DNA from: Sphingobium sp. DEHP117
GTDB lineage: Bacteria; Pseudomonadota; Alphaproteobacteria; Sphingomonadales; Sphingomonadaceae
Assembly (NCBI RefSeq): GCF_030867385.1
Contig: NZ_JAPFBJ010000002.1
Location: forward strand, 845,001 to 909,000
Direction of reading: 5' to 3'
Length of the DNA stretch: 64,000 nucleotides
The notes below the pieces were generated by a model that saw only the letters and a list, made by a program, of their open reading frames with translations, made no database searches and had not been told where the DNA came from. Position numbers and translations under genes: made by a program. Shown piece after piece: positions 1-9,210 of the stretch. The number at the start of each line of letters is the position of its first letter. Position 1 is the stretch's first letter.

Positions 1-179
1 TGGGCCTGCTTCGCCACCCGCCGGTGAGTAAGAGCGGCAATGCCATGTTCGGAAATGGCGGAAATCGCGCCCAAAGCGATATTCTTCTGGCGAAGATATG
101 AACGGGTTTGCTTGGTCTTTCTCCGTCGAATGCGGGCAGGCTGCATTTCCTGCAGGTCGTAGTGTCCGATCTCGCTCAT
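1..179 (-). CDS. TetR-family transcriptional regulator, N-terminal fragment
   Basis: Reading the minus strand from the ATG at 179-177 gives an open frame that runs off the window edge. It begins MSEIGHYDLQEMQPARIRRR and continues to a segment ending in ALTHRRVAKQA. The pattern 'I..A....I.EHGIAALTHRRVAKQA' is the first helices of a TetR-type DNA-binding domain, where 'T.R.VA..A' starts the helix-turn-helix. Only about 59 residues are visible, so ligand domain and target are unknown. It is transcribed away from the LysR gene's 3' end. Seen: frame and motif. Inferred: regulator role. Confidence 0.6.
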   Translation of the reverse strand, partial: MSEIGHYDLQEMQPARIRRRKTKQTRSYLRQKNIALGAISAISEHGIAALTHRRVAKQA

Positions 180-270
180 AGGCTCTCATAGCCCCATGTT
201 TGTCAGAACGGAAGTTGACGAGGGCCTTGCTGAGGCTTCCAAGAACAGGAATTCATCTGAGTCGATAGCG

Positions 271-1194
271 CTATAATCCATCATGTAATAGTGCCGATGC
301 CGAGCTAAATCTGAAGAAATCGATCATCGCACGTAGCGGCGCGGACATGTGACGGCTCCCAGAATAATAAAGGTGAAAGCTTGAGCTAGGCTGGCACCAT
401 TCATCAAGCACTCGTACCAGACGGCCTGCAGCGATATGTTCCGCAACTACATCCTCAAGCATGTACGCGAAACCGGTTCCGTTCAGTGCAGCTCCAATGA
501 TGATATTCGTGTCATTAACTGTAATGGTGGACTCGACCCGAACCTCAAGAGCCTCGCCCGCGCGCTGGAACCGCCAACGATAGAGTGATCCATCATGCGT
601 CCAGCGGTAGTTGATGCACCTGTGATCACGCAAATCGTGCGGTGTTTTAGGCGTGCCTCGCGCCGCCAGATAGGATGGGGAAGCGACTACTGCCACGCGC
701 AGGTCTGGCGTCAACCGTACAGCTATCATGTCACCATGGACATGTGTGCCCGATCGGATTCCGGCGTCAAAGCCCTCCGCGATGATATCGGTCATGCTGT
801 CATCAATCACCAGATCGAGCACAATGTCCGGGTAAAGGTGCGTAAACTGGCCTAATCTGGGAATAAGCACAGTCTCGGCCGCAAGCCGAGGCAAATTCAG
901 ACGCAATCGGCCGCGCGGGTGGTCGCTAAACGCCCCGACTTCTCTGACCGCATGCTCCATTTCCGTCATTGCGGGAACGAGTCGGCCGAGCAGCATGGTG
1001 CCTGCCTCTGTCGGCGCTACACTGCGCGTAGTCCTGTGCAGAAGTTTTGCCCCTAGGCGCTCCTCCAACGCTCGAATGATATGGCTGAGCGCGGATGGGG
1101 TAACACCTAGGCGAGCGGCTGCTTTGCGAAAGCTGCGCTCCTGCGCAACAGCGGCAAAGGCTCTCAATTCACCAAACTCAGATCCCCGCATCAT
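271..1194 (-). CDS. LysR-family transcriptional regulator
   Basis: The 307-residue product has the usual LysR length. Residues about 7-65 form the winged HTH (FAAVAQERSFRKAAARLGV, then ALSHIIRALEERLGAKLLHR), and residues about 95-295 form the substrate-binding domain. Two adjacent ATG codons open the frame; either could be used. It is divergent from the SDR gene starting at 1295, the classical arrangement for a LysR activator and its target, so the SDR is the most likely regulated gene (inference). A sigma70-like promoter for this gene is visible at 1224-1253. The co-inducer is unknown. Confidence 0.9.
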   Translation of the reverse strand: MMRGSEFGELRAFAAVAQERSFRKAAARLGVTPSALSHIIRALEERLGAKLLHRTTRSVAPTEAGTMLLGRLVPAMTEMEHAVREVGAFSDHPRGRLRLNLPRLAAETVLIPRLGQFTHLYPDIVLDLVIDDSMTDIIAEGFDAGIRSGTHVHGDMIAVRLTPDLRVAVVASPSYLAARGTPKTPHDLRDHRCINYRWTHDGSLYRWRFQRAGEALEVRVESTITVNDTNIIIGAALNGTGFAYMLEDVVAEHIAAGRLVRVLDEWCQPSSSFHLYYSGSRHMSAPLRAMIDFFRFSSASALLHDGL

Positions 1195-1223
1195 TGCTGT
1201 GCTCTGCTCACTAGCCAGTAAAA

Positions 1224-1253
1224 ATTATACTGCATTGTCTCAAGTAACGGCAA
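1224..1253 (-). promoter_or_regulatory. Predicted sigma70-type promoter of the LysR gene
   Basis: On the minus strand a perfect TATAAT (plus positions 1224-1229) lies 18 bp downstream of TTGCCG (1248-1253), about 30 bp before the LysR start codon. The same divergent interval (1195-1294) must also carry the SDR promoter and any LysR operator. Inferred from consensus match only. Confidence 0.45.
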
Positions 1254-1294
1254 GAGCCAAGTGTGCTTGCTCGATAATCGCAGGAGGAATGAAC

Positions 1295-2077
1295 GTGGCC
1301 GAAAATCAACTGAACGAAGCTGGATCGCTGGCAGGAAAAGTTGCATTGGTGACCGGCGGCGGTACAGGGATTGGGCGAGCAGCCGCGCTATCGTTTGCAA
1401 AGAAGGGTGCAACCGTTGTTGCTGCCGGAAGGCGACAGGCTGCACTCAATGCTGTTGTTGGAGAGATCGAAAGCGCAGGCGGCAAAGCGGCAGCGATAAC
1501 TGCAGACATCTCGAAAGAAAATGAAGTGACGGCTCTGATAAAAGCTGTTGTTGAGCGGTTTGGCCGCCTTGATGCCGCTTTCAACAATGCCGCCACCACT
1601 GGCAATGGCCCAATTGAGACATTGACGACGGAGGTCTTTGACAGTGTGTTTGCCACTAATGTCCGCGGCGTCTGGATGCTGATCCAGCAAGAGATTATAG
1701 CGATGCGTACGCTTGGAAACGGAGGCGCAATCGTCAACACCTCTTCTATTGCAGCGACTGGCGGTAATGTCGGCCTATCCATCTACGGCGCGAGTAAGGG
1801 AGCGCTTGATGCGATGATCCGTCACATCGCGCTTGAGGTCGGGAGCGACGGCATCCGGATCAACAACGTCAGCCCCGGGCTTACCAGAACGCCAATGACC
1901 GCAGATTTCCCCGAAGAAGCATTCGCGGTCGTCGGCGGCCATGCGGCACTAAAGCGAGTAGCAGAAGCGGACGACGTAGGAGACGTCGCGGTTTGGCTAT
2001 GCACAAACGAAGCCCGTTTCGTGACTGGCCAGAGTATACTCGCTGATGGCGGATACAATATCGCTGGTATGCGTTAA
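1295..2077 (+). CDS. SDR-family NAD(P)-dependent oxidoreductase
   Basis: Classical short-chain dehydrogenase of about 260 residues. It has the Rossmann motif VTGGGTGIGRAAA near the N terminus, the NNA motif (FNNAAT), and the catalytic Y-x3-K in IYGASKGAL. It ends in FVTGQSILADGGYN, typical of the family. Start choice: AGGAGG at 1282-1287 is 7 nt from a GTG at 1295 but only 1 nt from the ATG at 1289, so the GTG is the better start. It is divergent from the LysR gene. The substrate cannot be named; 3-oxoacyl, steroid or alcohol substrates are all possible. Confidence 0.9.
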   Translation: MAENQLNEAGSLAGKVALVTGGGTGIGRAAALSFAKKGATVVAAGRRQAALNAVVGEIESAGGKAAAITADISKENEVTALIKAVVERFGRLDAAFNNAATTGNGPIETLTTEVFDSVFATNVRGVWMLIQQEIIAMRTLGNGGAIVNTSSIAATGGNVGLSIYGASKGALDAMIRHIALEVGSDGIRINNVSPGLTRTPMTADFPEEAFAVVGGHAALKRVAEADDVGDVAVWLCTNEARFVTGQSILADGGYNIAGMR

Positions 2078-2090
2078 TCCGCATCACATC

Positions 2091-2125
2091 AAAACGGCGC
2101 GGCGGCTGAGAATACTGCCGCGCCG
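2091..2125 (-). terminator. Rho-independent terminator for the minus-strand ACAD/thiolase unit
   Basis: A perfect 9-bp stem, CGGCGCGGC (2095-2103) with GCCGCGCCG (2117-2125), has a 13-nt loop. Read on the minus strand it is followed by TTTT (plus 2091-2094). It lies between the convergent SDR and thiolase-remnant ends, so it may also slow plus-strand transcription, although no T-run follows on that side. Confidence 0.65.
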
Positions 2126-2175
2126 ACGACTGCCGATATTACAGGAAAAACCGCACAGTCCGATAGCGCGCTTGA

Positions 2176-2345
2176 TCACAGCAGTTCGAATAAGCCAGTT
2201 GCCGCCATGCCACCACCGACACACATCATCACGACGACATATTCTGGGCCACGTCTCTTGCCATCGATATGAGCATAGCCGGTAATTTTCGCGCCAGACA
2301 TGCCATGGGAACGGCAATCGAGATAGCTTGGGTGCCGGCCGAGGC
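2176..2345 (-). pseudogene. Thiolase (acetyl-CoA acyltransferase) C-terminal remnant, frameshifted
   Basis: Minus-strand translation upstream of the TGA at 2178-2176 gives [20 protein letters not shown] followed by TGLFELL. This is the hallmark thiolase C terminus (C-x-GGG motif with the active-site Cys). Just upstream, [13 protein letters not shown] is the following-helix motif, but the preceding segment AISIAVP lies in another frame, so about one base has been lost near CCCATGG. The rest of the gene is missing: only about 55 codons remain, directly after the acyl-CoA dehydrogenase stop. An ancestral ACAD-thiolase pair with a large deletion is the simplest reading (inference). Confidence 0.7.
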
Positions 2346-2355
2346 AGGAGGCCAA

Positions 2356-3360
2356 CTATGCGAACGCTTCGATCGGCATCTTTCGGACCAGGGTGCTATG
2401 CTGTGCCACGACCGAAAGCCAGCTTCGGGCTTGGGGCAAGTCGTTCTCGAAGAAATAGCGACATGCATGGTCAATCCCCATGTGAAATGGAGTTTCAGCC
2501 AGTTCAGCGGCAACCATTGCCTGATCGAGCCACAGCCAGGCAATCACGCCATGCCCGAACGCACGCAAGAACAAGGTTGCATCGTCGAATGTATTTGGCG
2601 CTTGCGCCTTCAATCCATCCAGAGTGTCAGCAACATTTTTCCAGAAGCTAAGCAACTCCCACGCGAATTTCTTGTAGCGACCAGCAGCTTGTGCGCGTTC
2701 AGACGTTTGCGTGATACGTGCTCTTAACAGTTCAATGGCTTTGCCGTCGGATAACAGCAGCTTGCGTCCAAGAAGATCGATGGCCTGAATACCCGTTGTT
2801 CCCTCGTGGATTGGGTTCAGGCGATTGTCACGCCACAACTGCTCCACATCGAAGTCGCGGGTGTAGCCATAGCCTCCGTGCACCTGAATAGCGAGATCGT
2901 TGGCAATTAGCCCGAACTCGGACGGCCAACTTTTCGCAACGGGCGTGAGCAGTGCAAGCAAAGCTTCAGCTTCATCGTCACTCTGGTCTACAAGGTTCGC
3001 ACAATACAGGCAAAGCGCTAAGGCACCTTCGGCGTAAACCTTTTGCTGCAACAACATGCGGCGCACGTCTACATGTTCAATGATGGCAACCGGCGGACCA
3101 ATCTTGTCACCTTGGGCGCGGCCCTGTGTCCGCTCCTGTGCGTAGCGGAGCGACTGTCGGTAGCCGCGATAGGCGAGTGCAGCAGCACCCATGCCAACAG
3201 AAATGCGTGCCTCGTTCATCATCGTGAACATTTGCCTCAGTCCCTGTCCCGGCTTGCCTATCAACCACCCGGTCGCACCTTCCTGCTCACCGAAGTTGAG
3301 GAGGCAGTTGGAAGTGCCGCGATTACCCATTTTGTGATTCAGCCCCGCCACCACTATGTC
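2356..3360 (-). pseudogene. Acyl-CoA dehydrogenase, C-terminal part (gene split by IS21)
   Basis: This fragment begins in AGLNHKMGNRGTSNCLLNFG and continues through the acyl-CoA dehydrogenase C-terminal four-helix bundle, including QVHGGYGYTRDFDVEQLWRD, to a TAG stop. It lacks the N-terminal and beta-barrel portions, which lie at 5853-6595 beyond the IS. Joining across one copy of the 11-bp duplication gives RPNDIVVAGLNHKMG in one frame with no lost base. The long C-terminal extension (residues after the bundle) marks the larger, FadE5/AcdA-like class that usually acts on long-chain or branched acyl-CoA (family knowledge). The protein can no longer be made whole. Confidence 0.9.
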
Positions 3361-3463
3361 TGTTGATTGTCGCTGAGAGTTGACCCGGGAGGGTTATAAA
3401 TTTCCACTGAGATTTGACCCATGTTGAACTCATCCCTGGCTTTGATGAGCGAGGGATCATGGA

Positions 3464-4996
3464 GTGTTGGACATGGCGTTATTGAGCATTATTCGGCGCT
3501 GGCATTTGCGCGATCATTTACCGATCCGGGAGATAGCGCGACGCACGGGACTATCCCGTAATACCATCCGTAAATATCTGCGTGCAGGGACTGTGGAGCC
3601 CCGGTTCAAGGTGCCGGAGCGGCCGAGCAAGCTGGATCCGTTTGCCGAACGATTATCGGCATGGCTGAAGCGGGAGATGGGACGCCCGCGCAAGCAGAAG
3701 CGCACGATGAAGCAGTTGCACGCCGATCTGGTCGCGCTGGGTTATGACGGTTCCTATGGCCGGGTTGCTGCCTTTGCACGAGCCTGGCGCGACGATTACC
3801 GGCAAGCGCAGCAGATGAGCGGTCGCGGCACCTATGTGCCGTTGGCGTTCGCGCCGGGAGAAGCGTTCCAGTTCGACTGGAGCGAGGACTGGGCGATCAT
3901 CGACGGGGTACGCACCAAGTTGCAGGTGGCGCACTTCAAGCTCAGCCACAGCCGGGCCTTTCTGGTGCGGGCCTATTTGTTGCAGACGCACGAGATGCTC
4001 TTCGACGCCCATAATCACGCGTTCCGTGTGCTGGGTGGCGTTCCGCGCCGGGGCATTTACGACAATATGCGCACCGCCGTCGACAAGGTCGGGCGCGGCA
4101 AAGAGCGGACCGTCAATGCCCGCTTTCTGGCGATGGTCAGCCACTACCTGTTCGAGGCCGAGTTCTGCAACCCGGCAGCAGGATGGGAGAAAGGCCAGGT
4201 CGAGAAGAACGTTCAGGACGCCCGCCATCGCCTGTGGCAACCTGTCCCTCAGGCTGAGAGCCTTGATGCGCTCAACCTGTGGCTCGAACAGCGCTGCAGG
4301 GCCTTGTGGCAGGAGATACCGCACGGGATCGAGCCGGGTTCGGTCGCGGACGCGTGGGCCGACGAAGTGCAAAGCCTGATGCCGATGGGCAGGCTGTTCG
4401 ATGGCTTTGTGGAACTGGGCAAGCGCGTCTCGCCGACCTGCCTCGTCCATCTGGACCGGAACCGCTACAGCGTACCGGCATCCTTCGCCAATCGGCCCGT
4501 GTCATTGCGGATTTACCCTGACCGTATTCTGGTCGCTGCCGAAGGTCAGGTGATATGCGAGCACCAGCGCATCATCGATCGGTCGCATCATCTGCCGGGC
4601 CATACTGTCTATGACTGGCGCCATTATCTCGCCGTCGTCCAGCGCAAGCCCGGAGCGTTGCGCAACGGTGCGCCGTTCCTCGAGATGCCCGATGCCTTCC
4701 GGCGGTTGCAGACGCATCTGCTGCGCACCCCTGGTGGCGACAGAGAGATGGTCGAGATCCTGTCACTGGTGCTCCATCATGACGAACAGGCCGTGCTGAC
4801 TGCGGTCGAACGGGCACTGGAGGCTGGCGTCCCGACCAAGACCCATATCCTCAACCTGCTGCATCGGCTGCTCGACGGAAAGCCCACCGCTACGCCGCCG
4901 GTGACGGCACCGCAGGCATTGAGGCTGGTCAGTGAACCAATGGCCAATGTCGAACGCTATGATGCGCTGCGTCGGGAGACACGCCATGCGTCATGA
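3464..4996 (+). CDS. istA: IS21-family transposase IstA
   Basis: A 510-residue DDE recombinase. The N terminus (about 5-45) is a helix-turn-helix ([20 protein letters not shown]) that binds the terminal repeats. The catalytic core (about 130-245) shows D138 in QFDWSEDW, D200 in GIYDNMRTA and E242 in [10 protein letters not shown] beta-barrel/C-terminal domain follows, with LDRNRYSVP at about 330. Length and all three acidic residues are normal, so it looks functional. Its 3' end overlaps istB, which is typical. It catalyses strand transfer of the element together with IstB. Confidence 0.95.
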   Translation: MLDMALLSIIRRWHLRDHLPIREIARRTGLSRNTIRKYLRAGTVEPRFKVPERPSKLDPFAERLSAWLKREMGRPRKQKRTMKQLHADLVALGYDGSYGRVAAFARAWRDDYRQAQQMSGRGTYVPLAFAPGEAFQFDWSEDWAIIDGVRTKLQVAHFKLSHSRAFLVRAYLLQTHEMLFDAHNHAFRVLGGVPRRGIYDNMRTAVDKVGRGKERTVNARFLAMVSHYLFEAEFCNPAAGWEKGQVEKNVQDARHRLWQPVPQAESLDALNLWLEQRCRALWQEIPHGIEPGSVADAWADEVQSLMPMGRLFDGFVELGKRVSPTCLVHLDRNRYSVPASFANRPVSLRIYPDRILVAAEGQVICEHQRIIDRSHHLPGHTVYDWRHYLAVVQRKPGALRNGAPFLEMPDAFRRLQTHLLRTPGGDREMVEILSLVLHHDEQAVLTAVERALEAGVPTKTHILNLLHRLLDGKPTATPPVTAPQALRLVSEPMANVERYDALRRETRHAS

Positions 4997-5768
4997 TCCT
5001 GCCAGTGGCGCTATCGTCGTGATGCTCCGAAGCCTTAAGATGCACGGTATGGCACAGGCCGTTACCGATCTCATGGCACAGGGATCGCCGGCGTTCGAAG
5101 CCGCCGTGCCCATGCTCTCACAGTTGCTCAAAGCCGAGACGGCCGAACGGGAGGTGCGCTCCGTCGCCTATCAACTCAAGGTCGCGCGGTTCCCGGCCTA
5201 TCGCGATCTTGCCGGCTTCGACTTTGCCAGTAGCGAGATCAACGAGGCGCTGGTTCGTCAGCTCCATCGTTGCGATTTTATCGACGTTGCCGACAATGTC
5301 GTGCTGGTTGGCGGCCCGGGCACCGGAAAGACCCATGTCGCCACCGCGCTCGGTGTGCAGGCCATCGAACATCACAGGAAGCGGGTGCGGTTCTTCTCCA
5401 CTGTCGAACTGGTCAACGCCCTCGAACAGGAAAAAGCGCAAGGCAGGGCCGGACAGATCGCTAATCGGCTCGTGCACTCCGATCTCGTGATCCTCGATGA
5501 GCTGGGCTATCTGCCGTTCAGTGCATCAGGCGGCGCATTGCTGTTCCACCTGCTCAGCAAACTCTATGAGCGCACCAGCGTCGTCATCACCACCAACCTC
5601 AGCTTCAGTGAATGGGCCAGCGTGTTCGGCGATGCCAAAATGACCACCGCTCTCCTCGATCGCCTCACCCATCACTGCCACATCCTCGAAACCGGAAACG
5701 ACAGCTTCCGCTTCAAAAATAGCTCTGCCCAGCAGGCAAAACCAGAAAAGGAGAAAACATCATCTTGA
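4986..5768 (+). CDS. istB: IS21-family helper ATPase IstB
   Basis: A 260-residue AAA+ ATPase related to DnaC. Walker A is GGPGTGKTH, Walker B is [12 protein letters not shown], and the sensor region is [12 protein letters not shown], followed by [10 protein letters not shown]. The ATG at 4986 was chosen because it overlaps the end of istA by 11 nt, the usual translational coupling. IstB forms target-DNA-bound oligomers that recruit IstA. Its C terminus, ending KPEKEKTSS, is intact. Confidence 0.95.
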   Translation: MRHDPASGAIVVMLRSLKMHGMAQAVTDLMAQGSPAFEAAVPMLSQLLKAETAEREVRSVAYQLKVARFPAYRDLAGFDFASSEINEALVRQLHRCDFIDVADNVVLVGGPGTGKTHVATALGVQAIEHHRKRVRFFSTVELVNALEQEKAQGRAGQIANRLVHSDLVILDELGYLPFSASGGALLFHLLSKLYERTSVVITTNLSFSEWASVFGDAKMTTALLDRLTHHCHILETGNDSFRFKNSSAQQAKPEKEKTSS

Positions 5769-5852
5769 CCCACAGGACGTAACCGAAACATATATCCGAG
5801 ACGGGTCACTTCTCAGTGAAAATCCCGGGTCAACTCTCAGCGACCATCAACA

Positions 5853-6595
5853 ACCACTATGTCGTTTGGACGATCATCAGGAAGGCGCTTGGGGACTATG
5901 AAAAGGGAAATGCCTTTCGTCCCTTCGGGAAGGGTGCCGTCGTCCCTGACGATCTTGGCTAGCACAAGATGGACGATATTTTCGGTGGCGTTTTGGTCGC
6001 CGCCCGAAACCCACATTTTGTTGCCAGTCAGTCTATACCCAGCGCCGAGCGTATCTTCACCTTCCAGTATGGCCTTCGTGCGGATGTCGCCCAGACTCGA
6101 ACCGGCCTGAGGTTCCGACAGGCACATAGTGCCGAGCCAGCGCCCCTCGATTTCGGGCAACGCGAACTGCCTGATCTGCTCCGATGTACCGAAGGTTGAT
6201 ATGAGCCGCGCATTGGCGGCCGTAAGCATCGCGTAATTGGCGGTCGCTATGTTTGCTGCTGAGAAGTTTGCTTGGATCGCGAGCGTTGCCGTGTAGGGAA
6301 GACCGAACCCGCCAAGTTCCTCGGGAAAGCTGCACCCGAACAACCCAAGCTCCGCGAAGCGTGCGAGTGCTTCTTTCACTGCGGGTAGGATGTGTACGCC
6401 GTCATCATGAAGTGCGGGTTCTTCAATATCGCTCTGTCGATAATGGGGAAGAAACGCATCAAGAGCGAGGCGTTGCGCGGTGGCGATAACCGCGAGCAAG
6501 GTCTCGCGTTCTTCTCCCCGGGCTATATTCAGCCAGTCGAAAAGATGGAATGCAAGTAAATCTGGTGAGGGCAGAATGTCGGAACCTATGCTCAT
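5853..6595 (-). pseudogene. Acyl-CoA dehydrogenase, N-terminal part (gene split by IS21)
   Basis: From the ATG at 6595, MSIGSDILPSPDLLAFHLFD opens an acyl-CoA dehydrogenase N-terminal helical domain. It continues into the middle beta domain with MCLSEPQAGSSLGD and YRLTGNKMWVSGGDQ, the FAD and substrate-binding motifs. It is cut after NDIVV, where the frame runs into IS21 and stops at 5837. Continuation is at 2356-3360. An in-frame upstream ATG at 6718 would add 41 residues without family character, so it was not chosen. The interval 6596-6846 shows no gene. Fatty-acid or side-chain beta-oxidation was the probable original role. Confidence 0.9.
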
Positions 6596-6846
6596 GATGC
6601 TATTTCCGTATCTATGGAAGATCGGCGACAGACTTTGACGCACCGGGCTATAAACGCTGGTGGGTGGTCGGTGATCCACGCAGTCATATTGCTCGGGGCT
6701 GTTCTTGGACCACCACACATAGAATGTTGCTCCTGCTTTTTAGAGAAAAGGGATTAGGTGACTGCGTTCGAATAGGGGTGCGCTTGCTCGAACAATTTGT
6801 GGACTAGCAGATAGTGGGTGTCGCTTGGTATCGCTATGATTACCGG

Positions 6847-7662
6847 TCAGACACACCGCCCAAATATTGGGGGCCTTTTTTCTACAAATTCTGCAATCCC
6901 CTCGTGATGGTCGTCAGTGGCCATACAATGAATATGATGGTCGGCTTCCAGATTCATGCAATCTTCCAGCGGCGAAGTTACTGCGCGGTTCAGATTTTCC
7001 TTCATATACCCTAGCGCCGTCGCGGGACCCGCCGCCAGTCTGGCAGAGATGTCCGATGCCCGATCTGGTAGGTCTTCGGGCTCGCATGTCCAGTTGACCA
7101 AGCCAAGATCGAGTGCTTGGGCCGCCGGGATGCGATCCGACAAGAACATCAACTCGCGGGCCTTTGCGCTTCCGATCAGGCGTGTGAGAAAATAGGCAAT
7201 CCCAAAATCTCCTGAGAGACCGACTGGCGCGAAGGCCGATAACAAGAAAGCGGAATTCACCATCAGTCGTAGATCGCAGGACAACGCCAGGGAAAGCCCG
7301 GCCCCGGCGGCGGGTCCGTTAACGACCGCCAATGTCGGTTTTGGCATTCGGTACAGGAGTCCAGCAGTATCCCGCTGCACGCGACACTGCCAACGGACAC
7401 GCGTGTTGATGGCGTCCTCGTCGAGAGAAGCGCCCATCGCTTTCAAATCGCCGCCTGCACAAAACGCATTTTCCGCGCCCTGCAGAACGATGCATCGGAC
7501 TTTGGAACTCGCCTCCGCGAAGCAAAGCTCGGCTTGTAGGGCTTCTGCCATCGCATCAGTTAACGCATTGCGCGCATGTGGCCGGTTCATCGTCAATATC
7601 AGAACCCCTTTATCGAGTTTGGAGGTTAGCTCAGCCGTTCCGGTGGACCGATAATCGTTCAC
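6847..7662 (-). CDS. Enoyl-CoA hydratase/isomerase family protein
   Basis: About 271 residues with the crotonase fold. LTMNRPHARNALTDAMAEAL is the N-terminal strand-helix, GAENAFCAGGDLKAMG is the oxyanion-hole loop, and NGPAAGAGLSLALSCDLRL is the second signature. Start: an ATG at 7683 lacks a Shine-Dalgarno, whereas the in-frame GTG at 7662 follows AAGGCAGGG at good spacing, so the GTG is preferred. It hydrates or isomerises an enoyl-CoA. It lies upstream of the split acyl-CoA dehydrogenase on the same strand, so the two probably formed a beta-oxidation unit. It is divergent from the AraC-type regulator. Confidence 0.9.
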   Translation of the reverse strand: MNDYRSTGTAELTSKLDKGVLILTMNRPHARNALTDAMAEALQAELCFAEASSKVRCIVLQGAENAFCAGGDLKAMGASLDEDAINTRVRWQCRVQRDTAGLLYRMPKPTLAVVNGPAAGAGLSLALSCDLRLMVNSAFLLSAFAPVGLSGDFGIAYFLTRLIGSAKARELMFLSDRIPAAQALDLGLVNWTCEPEDLPDRASDISARLAAGPATALGYMKENLNRAVTSPLEDCMNLEADHHIHCMATDDHHEGIAEFVEKRPPIFGRCV

Positions 7663-7765
7663 ATGCCCTGCCTTCAGATTCATTACTGGTACAATTAGTA
7701 GAAAATATTTGCGAGGTTTGTCAATTGTGCTAAGATGGTTGGCGGACGAGACAGGGCGGTGCAAA

Positions 7766-8926
7766 ATGGGCAGAGCAGCAGGCATCGTTAAAATCGAAAA
7801 AGACCATGCGTCGGTTCAATCGAGCAATCTTTTTATGCGCAAAAGGACCACTGCAGTAAGGTCCTTGCCCTTCGGCTGGGCTGGCAAGTCTGCCGCCTTG
7901 GCTGCTGCCCGCGGCGCTCCCATTCTGGAACTGCTTAGGGCGGCGGGTGTTGGCGACTCCGAGCAATGCATTGCGGACGGAGACGCGCTGTCTGCCGCGC
8001 ATTACATGTTGATGGGCGTTGGCACGATAAATCTGGTGGATGATGAGTTGCACGCGGTCTCACGCACCAAGATGCCGCGAGGTACCGTCTCCACAGGTCT
8101 CAGGATCATGGCGTCAGCACGAAGCCTGCGGACGGCAATAGAGTCCCTCACGAAATTTTATGCCTTGATCGGGCAGAACCAGAAGATCGAACTAGGCATA
8201 TCCGGCTCAACGACACGGCTCGAACTCTCCGCAGATATATCTGACAGCCGGTACTCCGCCGCGATCGAAGAAATGATCATCATCTCCTTGCACTGCCAGT
8301 TCAGCTTCATTTTGGATCGTTTCCTGCCCGTGTGTGGAATCGTAACGCACGGCGATCACCCCGCCACCAATCTCACTCATCCCTATTTGGGATGCAAAGT
8401 CTTGCGCGGGCCGAAAACTGCTCTGATTTTTCCGACATCCTGTTTGGACCTTCAGCCTATCGCAAAGATAGGCGATACCCCCGTCACCGATGCTGTGCTG
8501 TACTGGCTCAAACAGATTGAGACACAAGGCTTCTCGCGCATTGGTTGTCAGACCTTGAAGCCCATCAGTGCCGCGGTATTCGAACGTTTGCGCGTGCGGG
8601 ACGTATCCTACGGGGAATGTTGTCTAGAGCTTGGGTTCACCGGCGACGAATTGCGGCGAGCCCTGTGCGCGGAAGGAACCGGTTACCGGTCACTACGGCA
8701 CAGTGCACTCCTGGAGCGACTGCGCCCGTATTTGGCGTCCAGAGCAAATATGGATGATGTCGCTCTGGATATGGGTTTTTCCGATGCTCGCAGTTTGCGC
8801 AGGAGCTTGCGGTCGGCATCAGGTATGTCACTGACAGAGCTGAAAGCGAGCATTGATTTGGTGACTTCCTGTCGCGATCCCTCCTTGATAGGCCATCTCA
8901 AGCATCAGCTGAATGCAATGGAATAA
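7766..8926 (+). CDS. AraC-family transcriptional regulator
   Basis: The C-terminal 90 residues form an AraC double HTH. The second motif is clear: VALDMGFSDARSLRRSLRSA followed by SGMSLTELK. The preceding about 250 residues resemble the arabinose-binding-like N-terminal domain of OruR/ArgR-type AraC proteins (family knowledge: hydrophobic or CoA-derived effectors). The ATG at 7766 is chosen; an in-frame ATG at 7709 would add 19 residues and reach close to the divergent hydratase start. It probably controls the hydratase/ACAD unit, the receptor-led operon downstream, or both (inference from position). Confidence 0.85.
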   Translation: MGRAAGIVKIEKDHASVQSSNLFMRKRTTAVRSLPFGWAGKSAALAAARGAPILELLRAAGVGDSEQCIADGDALSAAHYMLMGVGTINLVDDELHAVSRTKMPRGTVSTGLRIMASARSLRTAIESLTKFYALIGQNQKIELGISGSTTRLELSADISDSRYSAAIEEMIIISLHCQFSFILDRFLPVCGIVTHGDHPATNLTHPYLGCKVLRGPKTALIFPTSCLDLQPIAKIGDTPVTDAVLYWLKQIETQGFSRIGCQTLKPISAAVFERLRVRDVSYGECCLELGFTGDELRRALCAEGTGYRSLRHSALLERLRPYLASRANMDDVALDMGFSDARSLRRSLRSASGMSLTELKASIDLVTSCRDPSLIGHLKHQLNAME

Positions 8927-9210
8927 GGCCTGCTTGGACCGACAGAGCAGATCGCAGGATCGCGCATCGCCCGGGATTTGATTTTACCCCCAGAGCAAGA
9001 GTTTTATTTTGGAAAACCGCGCCGGTTGCTACCAGTTCTCTGAAAAGTGGGCTGAGCGCATTCCTGTCGCGGGTTGGCCATTTTCGTATGCGGCTTTAGG
9101 CAAAACCGTCCCCCCTCAAAAATAAACGGTCCTCGACTTGGATGTGAATGAACCTAAGCCAGTTCGCATCGTCGGACGCCGGCAAAGAGCGGCTAAATTG
9201 GAGGGGAGTT

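Larger units (their letters stand above)
3361..5852 (+). mobile_element. IS21-family insertion sequence (2492 bp)
   Basis: The ends are inverted repeats beginning TGTTGAT and sharing GTCGCTGAGAGTTGACCCGG with one mismatch over about 25 bp. Each end carries a second internal copy of the motif (3405-3420 and 5803-5818, ACTGAGA..TGACCC form), as expected for IS21 with its multiple terminal repeats. The element starts TG and ends CA. It is flanked by an 11-bp direct repeat ACCACTATGTC at 3350-3360 and 5853-5863; IS21 duplications are usually 4-8 bp, so part of the 11 may be chance. It carries istA and istB, both intact, and sits inside an acyl-CoA dehydrogenase gene. Confidence 0.95.

Noticed and set aside
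995-1294. Longer start for the SDR overlapping the LysR gene
   Set aside because: It is antisense to the LysR HTH; AGGAGG and family length favour GTG 1295.
6596-6718. N-terminal extension of the split acyl-CoA dehydrogenase
   Set aside because: The 41 extra residues have no ACAD character; MSIGSDILPSPDLL is a typical start.
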